This document shows positions 33,801 to 46,062 of a stretch of 64,000 bases of DNA, piece after piece. Location of the stretch: assembly GCA_019055375.1 (NCBI GenBank), contig JAHQIW010005521.1:1-64000 (forward strand), given 5' to 3'. Position 1 is the first letter of the stretch. Every line of letters starts with the position of its first letter. The stretch comes from Parelaphostrongylus tenuis (lineage: Eukaryota > Nematoda > Chromadorea > Rhabditida > Metastrongylidae). Made by a program: the position numbers and the translations under genes. The notes beneath the pieces are model-generated. The model was not told the DNA's origin, did not search any database, and was given only the letters and a program-made list of their open reading frames with translations.

Positions 33801-35882
33801 GTCGTACACCTATAAATCAGCAAAAAATCCGTGATGTTGTGAGGAGAAACTTGATAACAGATGGCACCAAAGGTTGAGAGGCTGTCTGAGTCCGCCGTTG
33901 ACGAGCAAGATCATCTATACTTGCTTACTCACCTCGACAGACCCTCACCACGGGTAATGCAAGGTGTAGCACAAGGTCCATTTGTTTCTGGTTCGCGTAA
34001 TCGTCGTTCAGTTGATGGCTTGCTCTAAAACATGGACATCGCAAAGCCATTGTGAAATCCTGAAATTATTCTTTATTGCGAATAGTGATAGATGATGTTG
34101 AGAGGTACACGTCCTATTATCCTTCAGATGATTATTGAAGAAGACCCAAGAAATCTCTTAAAGCCCTCTCCAAAGTTAATTTAGTCTATCCGTCATATGT
34201 TCTTTCCCCTGCTACCCCAGTTGTCATCATTTTGTTATCGAGATACATTCTTCTCAAGCCCGGGCATGAGACAGGTTTCGAGCGTTTGAGCTGCACCCTC
34301 CAGCTAGACGTTATAAGTGTTGGTGAGTAAATTATTTGTCGCAGTTGAAGTATTTGCTTAGTTCCCTGCTGCGTAACAGGACCCTGAGAAAGCAAATGAG
34401 TTCAAAAAAGTTCATTGAGTGTACAGAAACACCTGAGAGATGGTCTCTTCAACTAGAAAACATCCAATTCTTTGTCTTCATAATGCAGGTTCCTTATTAG
34501 CTGAGTCTGCATCCTGATTGTGTTCAGTTTTATCTGTTTGGCCAAAAGAAGTGGTAAAATTCTAAGTGCAACTTGTTAGTTCAGAGACCCACTATAAAAA
34601 AAATTGAGCAATTCGAAAGGCAGTATCCAAATCGCCAAAGAGTGTCTCTTTTGTTTCTTAGCAACTTTTGAGACACATTGAATCATGAGCACCAAAGAGA
34701 ATACGTGCTTTATCATTATGCGAACCCTGTTTCGACCCTCGAAGAAAGGCTTATTTTTTAATCGTTTTCAGTTTTCGAGTAGTCATTCGATAGCTCAAAT
34801 CAGAGGAATTGAGAGGTGCATTTTACCTCCAAAATGGCTCCATTATTGTTCTGAAACAAGGAAATTAAATTCTGTTCCTTATTCAAGTATTCTCCGCTGA
34901 GCAAAGCTACTTTTTGAAACTTTCGATAACCAGCCTACAGAACATTTTTAAGAATTCCAATGACGTTTTTTGCTTTCTGAAACGGACTTCATAGTACAAT
35001 GTAACAGTCAAAAGAAGATTGGATTTTGCGAAACTGAAGCATTCTTTGATCTCTTGAGAAAAAAAAAGCCTTTTGCTTTTGCTCAAGTCTCAAGAATTAT
35101 TTGATATCACAAATCTAGAAAATTTCAATAGTGCACATTATTTCCAATGCGGCCTGCATTATTGCTCTGCAAGAGCAAAAAGAATTATGTTACTTACTGA
35201 AATATATCTCGCTGAACAAAGCTTTTCCTGTAGACTACTACTAACCATTCGTTAGATTGAATCTCGTTAGTTCTAAGACTATTCTTGGCTTTACCATTAA
35301 ATTAGGTGACTGTTGCAGAGAAAGGACTGAACCGCGGCCTGTTTTACTAAATTAGACTTGGCGATCCTCACATCGAGAAAATGCAACTATTTCGTACCAT
35401 TCATATATTTTAAGTAGTAAACAGTTAAACTACACTATGGTTAAAAAATGTATTATAAATGCAAAAGCATAAGCCAATAACTGTCGACTGATCAGTGGTT
35501 TGAGTTAGACTCACCCATATAAGTGATACCTTCGTTGAATTCTAGCTCCTGTTTCACTTACGACATCACACTTTGTTCATCAATGTGATCGCCAGTTTCC
35601 AGACTCGTGTGTGTGTGCCGAGTCAAGCTGTGGCAGGAAATGTGGATTATGTAACAGGGACAATTCTAAAGATCTAAAAGACCTTAAATTTAATGAGGAT
35701 ACTTTCGGTAACCACTTTAAGTTCCATTTTCTTTTTGAGTGATATACACGATATGGAAAAAGTTCCGATAATTTTTTTTAATTTCAAAAGTAAAAAATAC
35801 TACACAAACAAATGAATTTATTTGAATGAAGGAATATTATGTTCATTAGCAACAATTATAACGATTAAGAAAATTTTCAACG
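30871..35882. other. Long gene-free stretch
   Basis: About 5 kb, AT-rich, ORFs below 85 codons. A tRNA-like reverse-strand sequence lies at 31350-31430 (GCTGGTTCAAACCCC with A-box-like bases upstream and TTTTC downstream). No gene, intron-exon pattern or repeat array is otherwise recognisable. The 82-codon plus ORF at 33629-33877 is compositionally protein-like but unassigned. Confidence 0.35.
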
Positions 35883-36420
35883 ATGCTCGCAGTCGTTTCC
35901 ATCGTAATTTCTTCCCAAGTGCGTGTCAAAGTCGAACTACTCCACAGTTACCAGAATCGACGTCAACTTTTCAATATGGGTCAGCAGAAGTCCACAGTAG
36001 CGAAAATCGTAAGCCACGGTCATTTTCCCACCTTTGTGATGGTTTGGGCCGGTTATTGTGCCAGCGGAGGGAAGCCGTTGATGTACTTTGATAGAAAGGT
36101 TAAATGCCAGATATTAGCAGCAAGTTTCACAGGGCGTACTGAAACCTTGGAGTACTCAACGCTTTAATTCCGACGGTTTTACGCTTCAGCAAAACTAAAC
36201 TCCTGCGCAGTCGGCCCTCTCGACTGTTGTGATCTCTCAAGAGCTGTTTCCATGTTTACGACAAGGACATTTGGTCATCAAGCTCACCGCGTTTCAACAC
36301 AATGAATTACCCCTTGTCATCTATACTGGAGAAAAAGGTCTCGATTACTAGTTACATTAGCTCAGGCGCACTTTGAATGGAATTACAATAGAAACAATGC
36401 AGGCATTGCTGAAAATTTTC
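35883..36420 (+). pseudogene. Tc1/mariner-superfamily transposase remnant (diverged lineage)
   Basis: Plus strand: HFPTFVMVWAGYCASGGKPL then MYFDRKVKCQ, matching the superfamily block HP.SVMVWAGI...GK.PLVFV..GVK. After a frame change, FTLQQN*TPAQSALST stands where FQQD.APAH is expected, the second catalytic Asp being replaced. A second frame change leads to SSPRFNTMNYPLSSILEKKV, matching WP..SPDLNP.DY..W.ILE.KV, with the third Asp also altered. The reading is continuous in order but needs two frame shifts and one stop. It is clearly distinct from the mariner copies elsewhere in the window. Confidence 0.75.
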
Positions 36421-37220
36421 ACAAGGGAATGCGTAAGTGTATAGAGGCTAGAGTAGGAAATTTTGAGATTTTCTTCCAACTTTTCATGCTTATGTTACGA
36501 TTGTCGTTATTATTCTCTAGTCGAGTGTCGTTATGATTGTCGGTATGATTGTTTTTCATGTTATGATTGTCGATCTAAAAACGTAGATATTTCTTCACTT
36601 GAATCAATGTATTATTTTATGCACCATTTTTACTGAAAAAACTTTCAAAATTTGCCAAATTCTTCAATGTTATAATATATTTCTGTAAAAAAGGTTTTAT
36701 GTGCTCTACTGCGAGCACTGACCATGAGACGTGTTTTGGTTAACAACTCTTTCTACCTTCATCTAACTACTGCAGTTTGTGAGAAGCAAGGAGGTGCAAA
36801 GCAGAAGATATCTGGTTCGCCTAAGGTTTTCAAGTATCTAAATAAAGATGATATCTCTTGTGAGGATTTTTCCATTTCCTCTATTTGTTTAGTCGCCAGT
36901 TTATCAGATCCAATGTACTTGTTAAATTGGATGTTTCACAGTCAGTGATGCACTTGACATTGATCCGGTTTTCATCATGGAAACCCATTTTCCTTTAGAA
37001 TTGGCATTATCGATTAGTAGTATTTTACGATTGAGCTAGTACTCTAACTGAATAATATTACTTATTTGTTAATTAGACGATTAGCAGGAGTTGATAGTTG
37101 ATGATACTATTTATCAGTTGATAATGTAAAGATCAAACAAGAGCATGTCTGACATTGATTAATAATGCCGAAATCAATGTCGGTTTCCAAGACCAATCTT
37201 ACACTGAAGGTTGGCGAATA
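36421..37220. other. No gene recognised; local degenerate TTATGATTGTC repeat
   Basis: 36491-36572 repeats TTATGATTGTCG-like motifs four to five times imperfectly. Nothing else was seen. Confidence 0.4.
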
Positions 37221-37448
37221 ATGGCATCGACTGCTGCACGGCGTCTGTTGAAAAGATTTTGTCAGCGAATAATTATCAACATCCTTCCTGCATATACGAG
37301 CGTTGCCGATGAGGATCCTTATTTGAGCGATGTTTTACCAACGAAGTTTGGAATCGAATTAAACGATGACGAAGATGGCAGCGAGGACATTCTACTGTGG
37401 ATATCGACCCGAATCTGCTCTGAAGAAGATGAATACATCGAATGTTAG
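37221..37448 (+). CDS. Candidate small protein or last exon, family unknown
   Basis: 75 codons from ATG (37221) to TAG: MASTAARRLLKRFCQRI, then INILPAYTSVADEDPYLSDV, FGIELNDDEDGSED, SEEDEYIEC. The frame stays open 33 codons further upstream, so this could also be a last exon. Codon choice and the basic-then-acidic layout look more like real coding than the neighbouring ORFs, and AATAAA lies about 45 bp downstream (near 37493). No domain is recognised and no splice acceptor is convincing. Confidence 0.3.
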   Translation: MASTAARRLLKRFCQRIIINILPAYTSVADEDPYLSDVLPTKFGIELNDDEDGSEDILLWISTRICSEEDEYIEC

Positions 37449-38629
37449 CGAAATGGGTTAAATTTTACTGACTCCGGGCCATATGCTCAATCAATAAAAT
37501 TTATATGATTGACCGATAATGCCAAAGTCAAAGGAATGTCGTTTTTTAACATCCAAATATTTTATCAACTTCGTGATTTTATGCGACCATCAAAGAAAGT
37601 CCTATTTGAGGCTCCTTCACTGTTCTCGTTGTCATTATGGCAAAGGAGATCAAGTAGGAGTTGTTCATGATCAATCAGAGCTAACAATTGATAATCGTAT
37701 ATCTGATTTCACATCATGTAATTATGAAAATTATGCATTTGGAAAGTGAAAAATTGCCGTGGTGAAACGGGACCTCCCTTGGTGTTACAAATGTACGTGA
37801 TAAATTCATCTTCTGATTGCGGTCACCGCTATGTATGTCGACAATTTTATCCGCGAACCGAGCCAAAAAGTAAACAGATGTTAGGTATGGCTGTCAACAT
37901 AAAAGAAGTTTGATCAATATCAGCCGATTTCCCATCTCGTTCACAATGACCGATGGCTACCGACGGGCGTTGCCCTCATCCTCATTAACGTTTATGAAAT
38001 AGAAAATCTTTTGCACTCCGAGAATAATATCAGTTAATTGGGAATTGCGTAGGATTTCGTAAACTGCCCTTTCTTATATCAAATTTATTCCAAGTATTCT
38101 GACTCGACTAGCGAATTTTCAGTTGGTTACTTGAGTACATACATTTCTGGTTTGACTGAGTATCGATTCATGTGCATGTAATTACTTATTGGAATGCTTT
38201 TTAAATGGAATGAGCGCGTTTTTATTAATGAAAGGAGGTTTTCAGACAAACTCGATGTTTGGCTTCGTGATTGCAATCCACGCTGTAATACCATTTCTGC
38301 GACGCACGACGATAAGAGTTTTTTCATAATCGGTGAAGCTGAAGCACTTGCACTGGATAGTTTTGGAAAGTGAGCCATCGATTTCCAGCTTTAAAACGTA
38401 CATTAAACTGACGAGGCTCTCAATAACTACTATATTCTACTCTTTTTTCTAGGCAGCATTATTTATTGCGGAATGTTGATCGGTTCAAGAGAGCCACCAG
38501 TGATTGTGGTGTATTGTCTAACTTGATGGTCCTCGGTTCATATTGATCTGTTCAATTACTAAATAATTTAACTTAACAAAAGTTTAGTAATGCAAAAAAA
38601 TTAATAAAATAACAAGCAGCAATTTTTAT
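37449..38629. other. No gene recognised
   Basis: A second stretch beginning GATAATGCCAAAGTCAAAGG (37514) resembles AATAATGCCGAAATCAATGT at 37161 and may be a decayed local duplication. The ORF 37519-37749 is unassigned. Confidence 0.3.
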
Positions 38630-38740
38630 TTGTTGGGACTGATGTTCGTTGTTGAGGTCAAAATCGGATTTTGAATCGGATTATTTGTTGGGACTGATGA
38701 TTGATGTTCGTTGTTGAGGTCGAAATCGGATTATAGATAA
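38630..38740 (+). repeat. Two-copy minisatellite, about 60-bp unit
   Basis: TTATTTGTTGGGACTGATG, then TTCGTTGTTGAGGTC and AAATCGGATT occur twice in order; the second unit has an extra ATTGATG. Confidence 0.85.
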
Positions 38741-39143
38741 CTGCATAAAGAAGACTACTCCTCCCCCTCCAAGTAGCTGTTGATTTGATTTGTCAGAATT
38801 CCAGAAAATTCGTTAGATCGCGTAAATGATTGATTTTCGTCAAAGTTCTTGTTGGTGGCAATCCATAGTCATAGTCAATTACGATAGTGCAAATCCACTT
38901 TATGCCAAACCACTAGAAACTCTTTAATAAGCATTAACGATAAGAAAATGTTGAGTTTTATTAGACTCGAAAAGAATAAGACCAATATGCCATCACAACA
39001 GTGAAACTGCCTGGACGGTACCCATATAGTTTTCGTCTTCACAGGAACTTCGTGAGCCTATATCTTCATCGAGTGTTAATGAAGAACTACAGTACAGTAT
39101 TCAGGGATTTAAGCTTCGAATCATTGCCAACATTCTTACGAAA
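38741..39143. other. No feature recognised
   Basis: Nothing beyond short ORFs. Confidence 0.4.
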
Positions 39144-39210
39144 TACCCAGCAATGTGGAGCACTGAGTAAAAACGTTTGCGTCAGCCGGGATTCGATCCC
39201 AGATCTCACT
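39144..39210 (-). repeat. tRNA-like repeat, 3' half only
   Basis: On the minus strand: AGTGAGATCTGGGATCGAAT, then CCCGGCTGACGCAAACGTTT and the family end. It lacks the 5' half of the tRNA-like part. Confidence 0.75.
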
Positions 39211-39254
39211 GCAGATATTGGGTATCAATAATCAATTGAAATTGATTCATTTGA

Positions 39255-39601
39255 CAGGCTCTTGAGGTGTTATGGTCTTACAATATACCAAATAATGTGG
39301 AGTGCTGTGTAAAAACGTTTGCGTCAGCCGGGATTCGAACACAGAGCTCACCCTGTCAACATAAGTGGGTTCAGTGCCGGTAGCGGTTGCCCCGTCAGAC
39401 CGTCGACGGTTGGCTGTTGACAAATAACGCACTGTAGTGTAAAAAGAGTGCCGTGCAAAACAAGCGTCGATAATGCAACGGTTAGCATACGCTCCCGGAA
39501 AGAGTGAGATCTGGGTTTGAATACCGGCTCACGCAAACGTTCTTGCACAGCACTCCACATTGTTAGCTATATTTTAACACCGTAACATCGCAAGAGGCGG
39601 T
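39255..39601. mobile_element. Inverted-repeat element with tRNA-like sequence
   Basis: The arms at about 39255-39352 and 39500-39601 pair imperfectly. The left has GGCTCTTGAGGTGTTATGGT and AATGTGGAGTGCTGTGT; the right, reverse-complemented, has GCCTCTTGCGATGTTACGGT and AATGTGGAGTGCTGTGC. The left arm carries the 3' half and the right arm the whole of the same tRNA-like unit. The 46962-47167 element is a second member. Confidence 0.7.
39464..39534 (+). tRNA. tRNA-like pseudogene
   Basis: 71 nt with a tRNA layout: GCGTCGA at the 5' side against CTCACGC at the 3' side (pairs 5 of 7, including one G-U), a D arm around AACGGTTA, anticodon loop CCCGGAA, and a T loop TTTGAAT. Position 33 is C where a functional tRNA has U, and the acceptor has mismatches, so it is probably a retroposed or decayed copy. 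Confidence 0.5.
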
Positions 39602-41750
39602 CAAATAGATGTGTTTCAATTCTTTCGAAAAGTTTTTGTCCAGCGGATGGAGTCGCATATTCAGTTGCCTCCGGAGAAAAAAAGCCAATTGTACTAATGA
39701 GCAATTGAAAAACAACTAATAGTTCTTCAAAATGATGTTGCACAATACAGGAGATTGTAGGCCATCTACAACTCCCACTGTCACCTTCATCTCTTTCCCT
39801 TTATCTGACCCGTTGCACAGCATTTCAGTTTTCAATTTGAAAATATCAATGCCTCTAGCATTTAGTTCCTCTCCTCTCTTGAATGAGAGTTTCATCTTCT
39901 TCACGAACACCGCAGAATACGTTCATTTCCGCAGCAAACCGCGCCGAACATCACTATTCACTCGGCCATTGGTCTCCTCTCACTGTTATTATTGATTCGT
40001 TTATTTAGTTGAAGCATGGTAAAAAGAGTAAGAAACTTGCGGAACGGCGATAAATCGTATGCAAGAGTCAGTTGTATCATAATTAAATTAATAAGTTGTG
40101 CAGGTCTCCTATTTAATCGTTGTTCACCATATCAAATTTCATCGAAGTTTCTGGATGTGCACACTTTCCTTACCAGACAATGAAAGCCTAGTATCTCGAC
40201 AATGTATATTGATCGTTCTATATCATATACTAGACAGTCTATGTAACAGGAAATGTATTTCTATAAATCACTTGTACATTTACTAGTAATGCAGACATTG
40301 TTAAGTTCTTATTAATGGCTGTAGATCTTATTTTGGAAGTGCTCTGCGTGTGTTGCTGAGAGGAATTATTGTGGATGTACGCAAAAATTGTCAACTTTCT
40401 GCTGACTGTGCTAAACTCGCAAAATTTAAAAGTTGTAAAAAGAATTATTGATACTATCGAAGTGTTATCACTCATTGTAAGAGAAAAATAAGTGTAAATC
40501 ATAGTTGCTTCACACTTCAAACAATCACTGATTATTTCTTATGTCCTAGAATGTGTGCCTGTTACAAGAGCATAATCTGTAAGAATCCCTTCAAGACTCC
40601 AAGCTGTCAAATGTTTTATCTGCTCAAATGTTTCATGCTCAAATTACGACATTTTCAGAATCGTGGAAATAATGTGAATATGCTTTGCTTTTCTTAGCAT
40701 AGCTACTCTTGGCTCTGGGGGTGAACATGAGGAGAAGCGGCAATCATCAATGAACTGCGGTCACATGAGTACGAAATGAGGACTAGCACAAATCATGACT
40801 ATTTTTCAAGCATCAAAACAAGTATAATGCGTTGCTCAAAACTCCTCCTCAAATCATAAGTACCATTTTTTCTTTGTTAGCAATATGTAAGGCAAGCTCA
40901 TATAAGACGCATTTATCATCATATCATTGCTACAGGTGGAGTGGTCCAGCTGTGAAAAGGTTTGAATGGAACAGATGATAACGCCGCTAGTGTCCGTTTA
41001 AGCCTGTTATTTATTGAAAAGCTCTAAACAAATTATAAGCATTGGGACATTCAAGCTGGTGCCCAACTCAAATGTAGATCAAACATAAGAAGGAAACTTA
41101 TATGGAAAAAGTTCTAATAACGGTCATGAAGCTGAAACCTATGAAACAAAAATTTTCGATGTTGCGATTGCAGCCGATGATGAAACCACGAGCAATCAGA
41201 TTCTTGATCTGCCTATTTTTTATTAACCAACAGGCGTAAAATTGTTGATAAGGCGGCTTGTTCAACACCAGTGACTGATGTATCTCTCTGAGTAAAGTTG
41301 TGGAGACCGGCCTCACAATCATACGTGGATTGTCAGGACTGTGTCTGACTCGGTCAGAACAGATCATCTCGAGCTGCAACGCAAAGCCATACGTATTCAC
41401 TAGACAACCACGTTTTTCATTTATTGATAATTGTAATACATAAGATTTGAAAATTTCTGCTGATGTTATAAATTCAAACAGGATAACTGTCCACACATCA
41501 AACTCTTTCTGCCTTGTATTTGTGCCTTGGGGGTGCCTAGAAAAGCATCCTTTTCAGATTTAGCCTGTTAAGTAAATGCTGTTTGATGAGGATGCGGACC
41601 AGTTGTGACTGGTTCACCTATGCATTCGTGCATGTACCCGTTATTTCCAATTTGGTCCTATGAAAGGAAGAGGGAGAGAAGCACTGTTTTTGGGTCATGG
41701 AATCGAAACCTTTCGTGTTCTACTGCATCTAGGTTGCATTTTCAACTCGC
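39602..41750. other. No gene confirmed
   Basis: Two ORFs look less random than average: 39716-39910 minus (KKMKLSFKRGEELNARGID, then DKGKEMKVTVGVVDG) and 41098-41496 minus (132 codons; VRPVSTTLLREIHQSLVLNK). Neither shows a domain or splice context that I can name; either could be an exon relic. Confidence 0.3.
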
Positions 41751-42028
41751 ATTAGAGGTGCCCTGGGCATACACGCTCTCAGCCAATCGATAATTTATGT
41801 TCTGACCTCGCGTCGAACACTCACAAAGCCTTTTATCGCTCCGGAGTCATTGTGATACTAGTCTTAATCGGAAGGAGAGCATAACTGATCTGGTAAATTA
41901 GCGGGCTACAGCAAGCTATTGTAAGGGCCAAATATGCATTCACCCACCTCAGACAAAACTATAAATTGAAGACATATGCGTGGCGCATTCCTGCATGATT
42001 GACCAACGCCAAGAGTTTTATCTTTTTC
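41751..42028 (+). repeat. tRNA-derived SINE, head replaced or lost
   Basis: It begins inside the family head (TTAGAGGTGCCCTGGGCATA). The B-box is destroyed, and the body (GCTCCGGAGTCATTGTGATA, TGTAAGGGCCAAATATGCAT) and tail (GATTGACCAACGCCAAGAG) are clear. Confidence 0.8.
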
Positions 42029-44279
42029 TTTCGAATAGCTTCCTTCAAGCCCAAAACATATTGTTGAGTTGTAACCGTTACGTGTTTTATTTCCTCGACC
42101 ACTTGATTGAGGTGTTTTGGCTAATTTAACGTATAGAAAGAAGATTAGATTCCAGATTGACCAGATAATAAGTAGTTTAATTTTTGGGTCTATTAGCACC
42201 TCCGAGATCCATAGGATCACGTGTGGTCTGCGTTTGGTTGCCTTTGTGCAACCTTAGGTAGCCCAGCGTGCCTTCGAAACTAGCCAAAAAGATATTCCTA
42301 CCAGGAAGATCTGTAAATTGATTTATTACGCATTAATAATCAACCATTATGTTTCGAAACAAACAATTTGCACGCACGATAGATCGCAGTCCTTCGTTTT
42401 CACAACAATTAAACACTAAACATTGATTTTATAAATTCTTCCAAATCATGATTTCCCTTCTTAATTTTTCGGTTTTCTCATTTCCATAACAGTTCACTAT
42501 TTTTTTGGCGTTTATTCAGCTTTATGGTCCAACATAGTGGAAGAACCAGTTCGATTTTAACTGCATAATCTGCAAATGTTATCTAAGATAATTTAAACTC
42601 GCCTGTTTTACGACGCCGTGATGTAGACGTACATATATATGACACTTTCGTCACTTTCACTGTTGTCTGCCACCGCAAACCCTTCTGCCGCAGCTCGGAA
42701 CTGTTTCTGGGATGCAGGGGAATTACATTGAGCGCTACTGTGTTATCACTCGTCCACCGACACAATTTATTTTTGAATACGAGAAGTTGATACCTAATAC
42801 TCATAGGTATTTATCTGCGATCTGACGAAAATAAGACATCATTGAATGAATCAACACTTTCACAAAGGTGATTCAAAATTTTGATCAATCGCACTACCGG
42901 AGCTGAGGACGACATATTTACAAGTAGCCATCCATTTGCCGCAATCGTTAAGCTCGAATGAGTACGCCGTAATTCCAACACTCAGATTCACGATATCAGA
43001 CGAATGCTGTTGTCGCCAAACACTTTTTGCCAGTTTCATGTATTATATTTCATAAACCCGCATAGAATTCCGATTTGTCGTATCACGGATCTGCAAAAGG
43101 GGTGCCAAAACACTTTCACCGTCAGTCAATTCGAAAGGTAATATCTAAAAGTAGCAAAGTGAGTAGTAGAACAGAGATTATCATGGTGCGTTGCTATTGC
43201 TACGTGATAAGAGGGAAGCTGCAACTCGATTCTCGGCCGCGGCTCTACTGCATATACCCGTATGATTAATCTATAATTCGCTCCACACAAGAGTAGACGA
43301 AATGTTTGAGTCGTTGAACGAGCGATCAGAATACATAAAAATGTCTTATACGGAACCGAAATTGGACTAGTTTTCATTTTTGAATTTTCAAGTTGACTTT
43401 TCCGAATGCATCTAGGAAACAATGTAGTATCGAAAGACAAGTCGTATGAAGTACTGACATATCACCTTTTCTCTCACTCTTAATACACAAAGCACACGTC
43501 CGTGAGTATCATGCTCCAAGCAACTTCTTGTATGAACACAGTAGAGAGAATAAGAGCGATTATATAAGCATAAGGGCAGTCACACAATCTCTTGTAGAGC
43601 ATACCGAGGCACAAGTGCATTGGTAAAATGAATAGAATGGGTAGAATCGCTCCACATTCAAAAGCACACAATTGTGAAACTTAAACTACACTATACTAGG
43701 TACATGTGGGTCACAAAGGCATGGCAAAAAATGTAGGCATAGGTCAGTATTTCCGCATTGAAATAGAAAACACTTGCGCGAAACTTTTGCAACGAATATA
43801 TCTCAAAAATCCATTAATCAGATACACAGAGGCAGTCTAGTGAATACGCCTAACCACGCCCCATAGCTGAAGCTGATTTGTTGTGCCCTCAGCCAGACAC
43901 ATTCATGATAATCCATGCAAGAGTATGCGTCTGGTTTAGAGAAATTTATTCAAGTACATACCATAGAGGAGAACGGTGAACTATTAGATAAAGCGGTTGA
44001 CTACGCCTACTACAATTTGTTTGTCGAAATTTTCTACTCAGGCTGTGAAAGTGTTTTTCTGGAAAAACCTGCGTATAAGTACACAGCGAGTCAATATAAC
44101 CTTTACGGGCTCTAAAGTGTAATTATCAAATCGTCATTTACTACTGCGCTGTGTAGAACTCGTTATCACCAATCTTGCGTCTGACCATGTCATCAAGCAA
44201 AGGTTAGTTGAAAAGAACCACATAAGTCGTGAACCTGCTTGTTAGTGGTTTTTTCACTATAGCCTTTAAAACGCCTTCA
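42029..44279. other. No gene confirmed
   Basis: The plus ORF 43915-44115 (MQEYASGLEKFIQVHT, then LLDKAVDYAYYNLFVEIFYS) is compositionally protein-like, but a double stop lies directly before its ATG and no family is recognised. The rest is unremarkable. Confidence 0.3.
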
Positions 44280-44800
44280 AAAGAACTTGAAGATAAAAAA
44301 AGAAATCCCACTATAAAGCTAAGCTTGATATCAGAACAGACCACCATGACACATTCCACAAATTGAGAGAAGATTACGTTGAGAAAGGGCGTTAAGCATT
44401 GACAATATATATACGTAAAAGGGCATATATTTGAGATTTCACCTTCGTCGTTGATTCCTCCACGTCCGTCACCGCTGCTGTCTATTGAAGGAGACGTCAT
44501 CTGTATGCTGAAAAGAGGAGCAATCTTGCGTCTACACCGGTGGTATTCTTAATTACCAGTGAAGAGTGAAAATCAACTGAATTGGGAGGTGAATATTGCT
44601 TGTAATAGGTCACTAGAATTATGTGAAACGAACGACAATAAAGTCACATGGCTATCTAAGCTAAGTAAGAGATTTCTGGTGCTTTGCACTCGTTCTTCGT
44701 GATGGGCAGGCACAAACTGTCCAATGGAAGTCTCTGCTTTGACGGGATCGCCTTTTTCAGGGCCTGGACGAATGGAAATGACGTGCATTTCTCCTCCGAA
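44280..44800 (-). mobile_element. Duplicated element, copy 1
   Basis: On the minus strand it matches 50960-51545 plus over roughly 500 bp. Shared landmarks: CATCACGAAGAACGAGTGCA, AATTCAGTTGATTTTCACTC, the short ORF start MTSPSIDSSG then GRGGIN, and TGGTGGTCTGTTCTGATA at the far end. The ORF start is followed by GAAG and GTGAAATC, a good 5' splice site pattern. A decayed hammerhead-like motif sits near its beginning. Confidence 0.8.
44730..44765 (-). ncRNA. Hammerhead-like relic
   Basis: Minus strand: GGCC-CUGAAAA (G8 changed), stem II GGCG-AUCC-CGUC, then CAAAGC where GAAAC is expected. Too damaged to act; its value is in placing this repeat in the same broad group as the other hammerhead-bearing elements. 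Confidence 0.35.
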
Positions 44801-45919
44801 AACTTTCATAATTAGATTGGACGATACTCACTGTAAATGTTAAGTTGCACATTGATAAGCTTCTATTAAGTGTTCACCATTTCACAAGTGTTTAATGGTC
44901 CTTTAGTCCTACTCCGGACCTCCCGTACCTCGTCTTACAAGGGCGACTACTGAAACTGGTTTGAGTCCAGAAAGCGGTCTGATGGCCTTGGGATGACAGC
45001 GACTCAATCCACCCCTTCATTTTTAATTTTTTCGTTATGAAATCAAAAGCCCTCAATGATCCTGCTTGATTTGTTTTTATGTTCCTGAGCTGCGTTGATT
45101 ACTTCTACATCAAAATACTCTATATTACTGCATGTCTCCTATGCGCTCTTAGTCGGGTGTATGCCGGTTTTGATGCTCTATTCGAATGTATCAGATTTGA
45201 TGAGCTTTTTGACGGGCTATTGAGAAAAACTTATTGAGCGATGTAAAGTAAGCAATTGGATTATTTCAAAGTAACTATTGTTGCTTTCGTAGTGTGCTAT
45301 GGATCTTTCTGATCTTACAAAATTTGGGTATTTTTTGAAGAAATTTTAAGAATACGTGTAGTGCTTCTAAATATTCGTCATTGCTGACGTACAGCATCTT
45401 TCAGCTTTTTTCTCTTACTTTTGTAGTCATATTAGCTTTTTGCCTTGAGAGAAAGGAAAAACTTTTATCCATCGTTTTTATATCTTCCGTATGTTAATGT
45501 TTACTTTGGTATTTGCTTCGATAGCCTGATTGACCACTGTGTTGTAATGAAAGGAAAAGGCTAAAAACAACTAATGTAAAAAGTTTAATATCAACGCAGA
45601 TGAAAGTATACGCAACACTGATTAGATAATTCCGTCGTAGTGGTTCGAATAACTCAAAAAAACTTTAAAAAATATTCACAAGCAACAATATCGACGCAGC
45701 AATGACAATACGACGATATGTAGAATGTCACGCCGATATGGGAATGTAAATAGCAACGCCTTAATAAACAAAGGTAGCACATAGCAACAAGGAAATTCAT
45801 CAGTAGCAAGAAAAAAATGCTGCAACCTAATAGATCCGAAAAACCAATTCTCTTTTACCTCGCCATCAAAAGTCAGTACATGTAAATATTATAGACTCAT
45901 CTTTTCAGCTAGCGCTAGG
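44801..45919. other. No feature recognised
   Basis: AT-rich sequence without recognised coding or repeats. Confidence 0.4.
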
Positions 45920-46062
45920 TTGGCGATTGTAGTCGTAATGGTAGTGATAGCAAAACACTGGCCAACGTTTTAGCGACACCGTCTTTCTAAAGAGCTTGGA
46001 CGTACGTGTACGTAGGCTTGTACTGCTATCACTAGTATTGGGACAACAACAATCACTAACCT
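45920..46062. mobile_element. Short palindromic element with hammerhead-like relic
   Basis: The left arm GATTGTAGTCGTAATGGTAG plus TGATAGCAA pairs with the right arm (reverse-complemented GATTGTTGTTGTCCCAATAC, TAGTGATAGCAGT). On the minus strand at 45959-45996, AGCUCUUUAGA ... UAAAACGUUGGCC aligns with the GGCUCUGAAGA ... GAAACGUCAGCC consensus of the 6.84-kb element, badly decayed. Confidence 0.5.

Noticed and set aside
38630..38740. CTGATGA and GAAA in the minisatellite, hammerhead-like at first sight
   Set aside because: No stem II can be formed between them, and the other repeat unit lacks CTGATGA.
41098..41496. 132-codon minus ORF
   Set aside because: Protein-like in places but no recognisable family; could be chance in AT-rich DNA.
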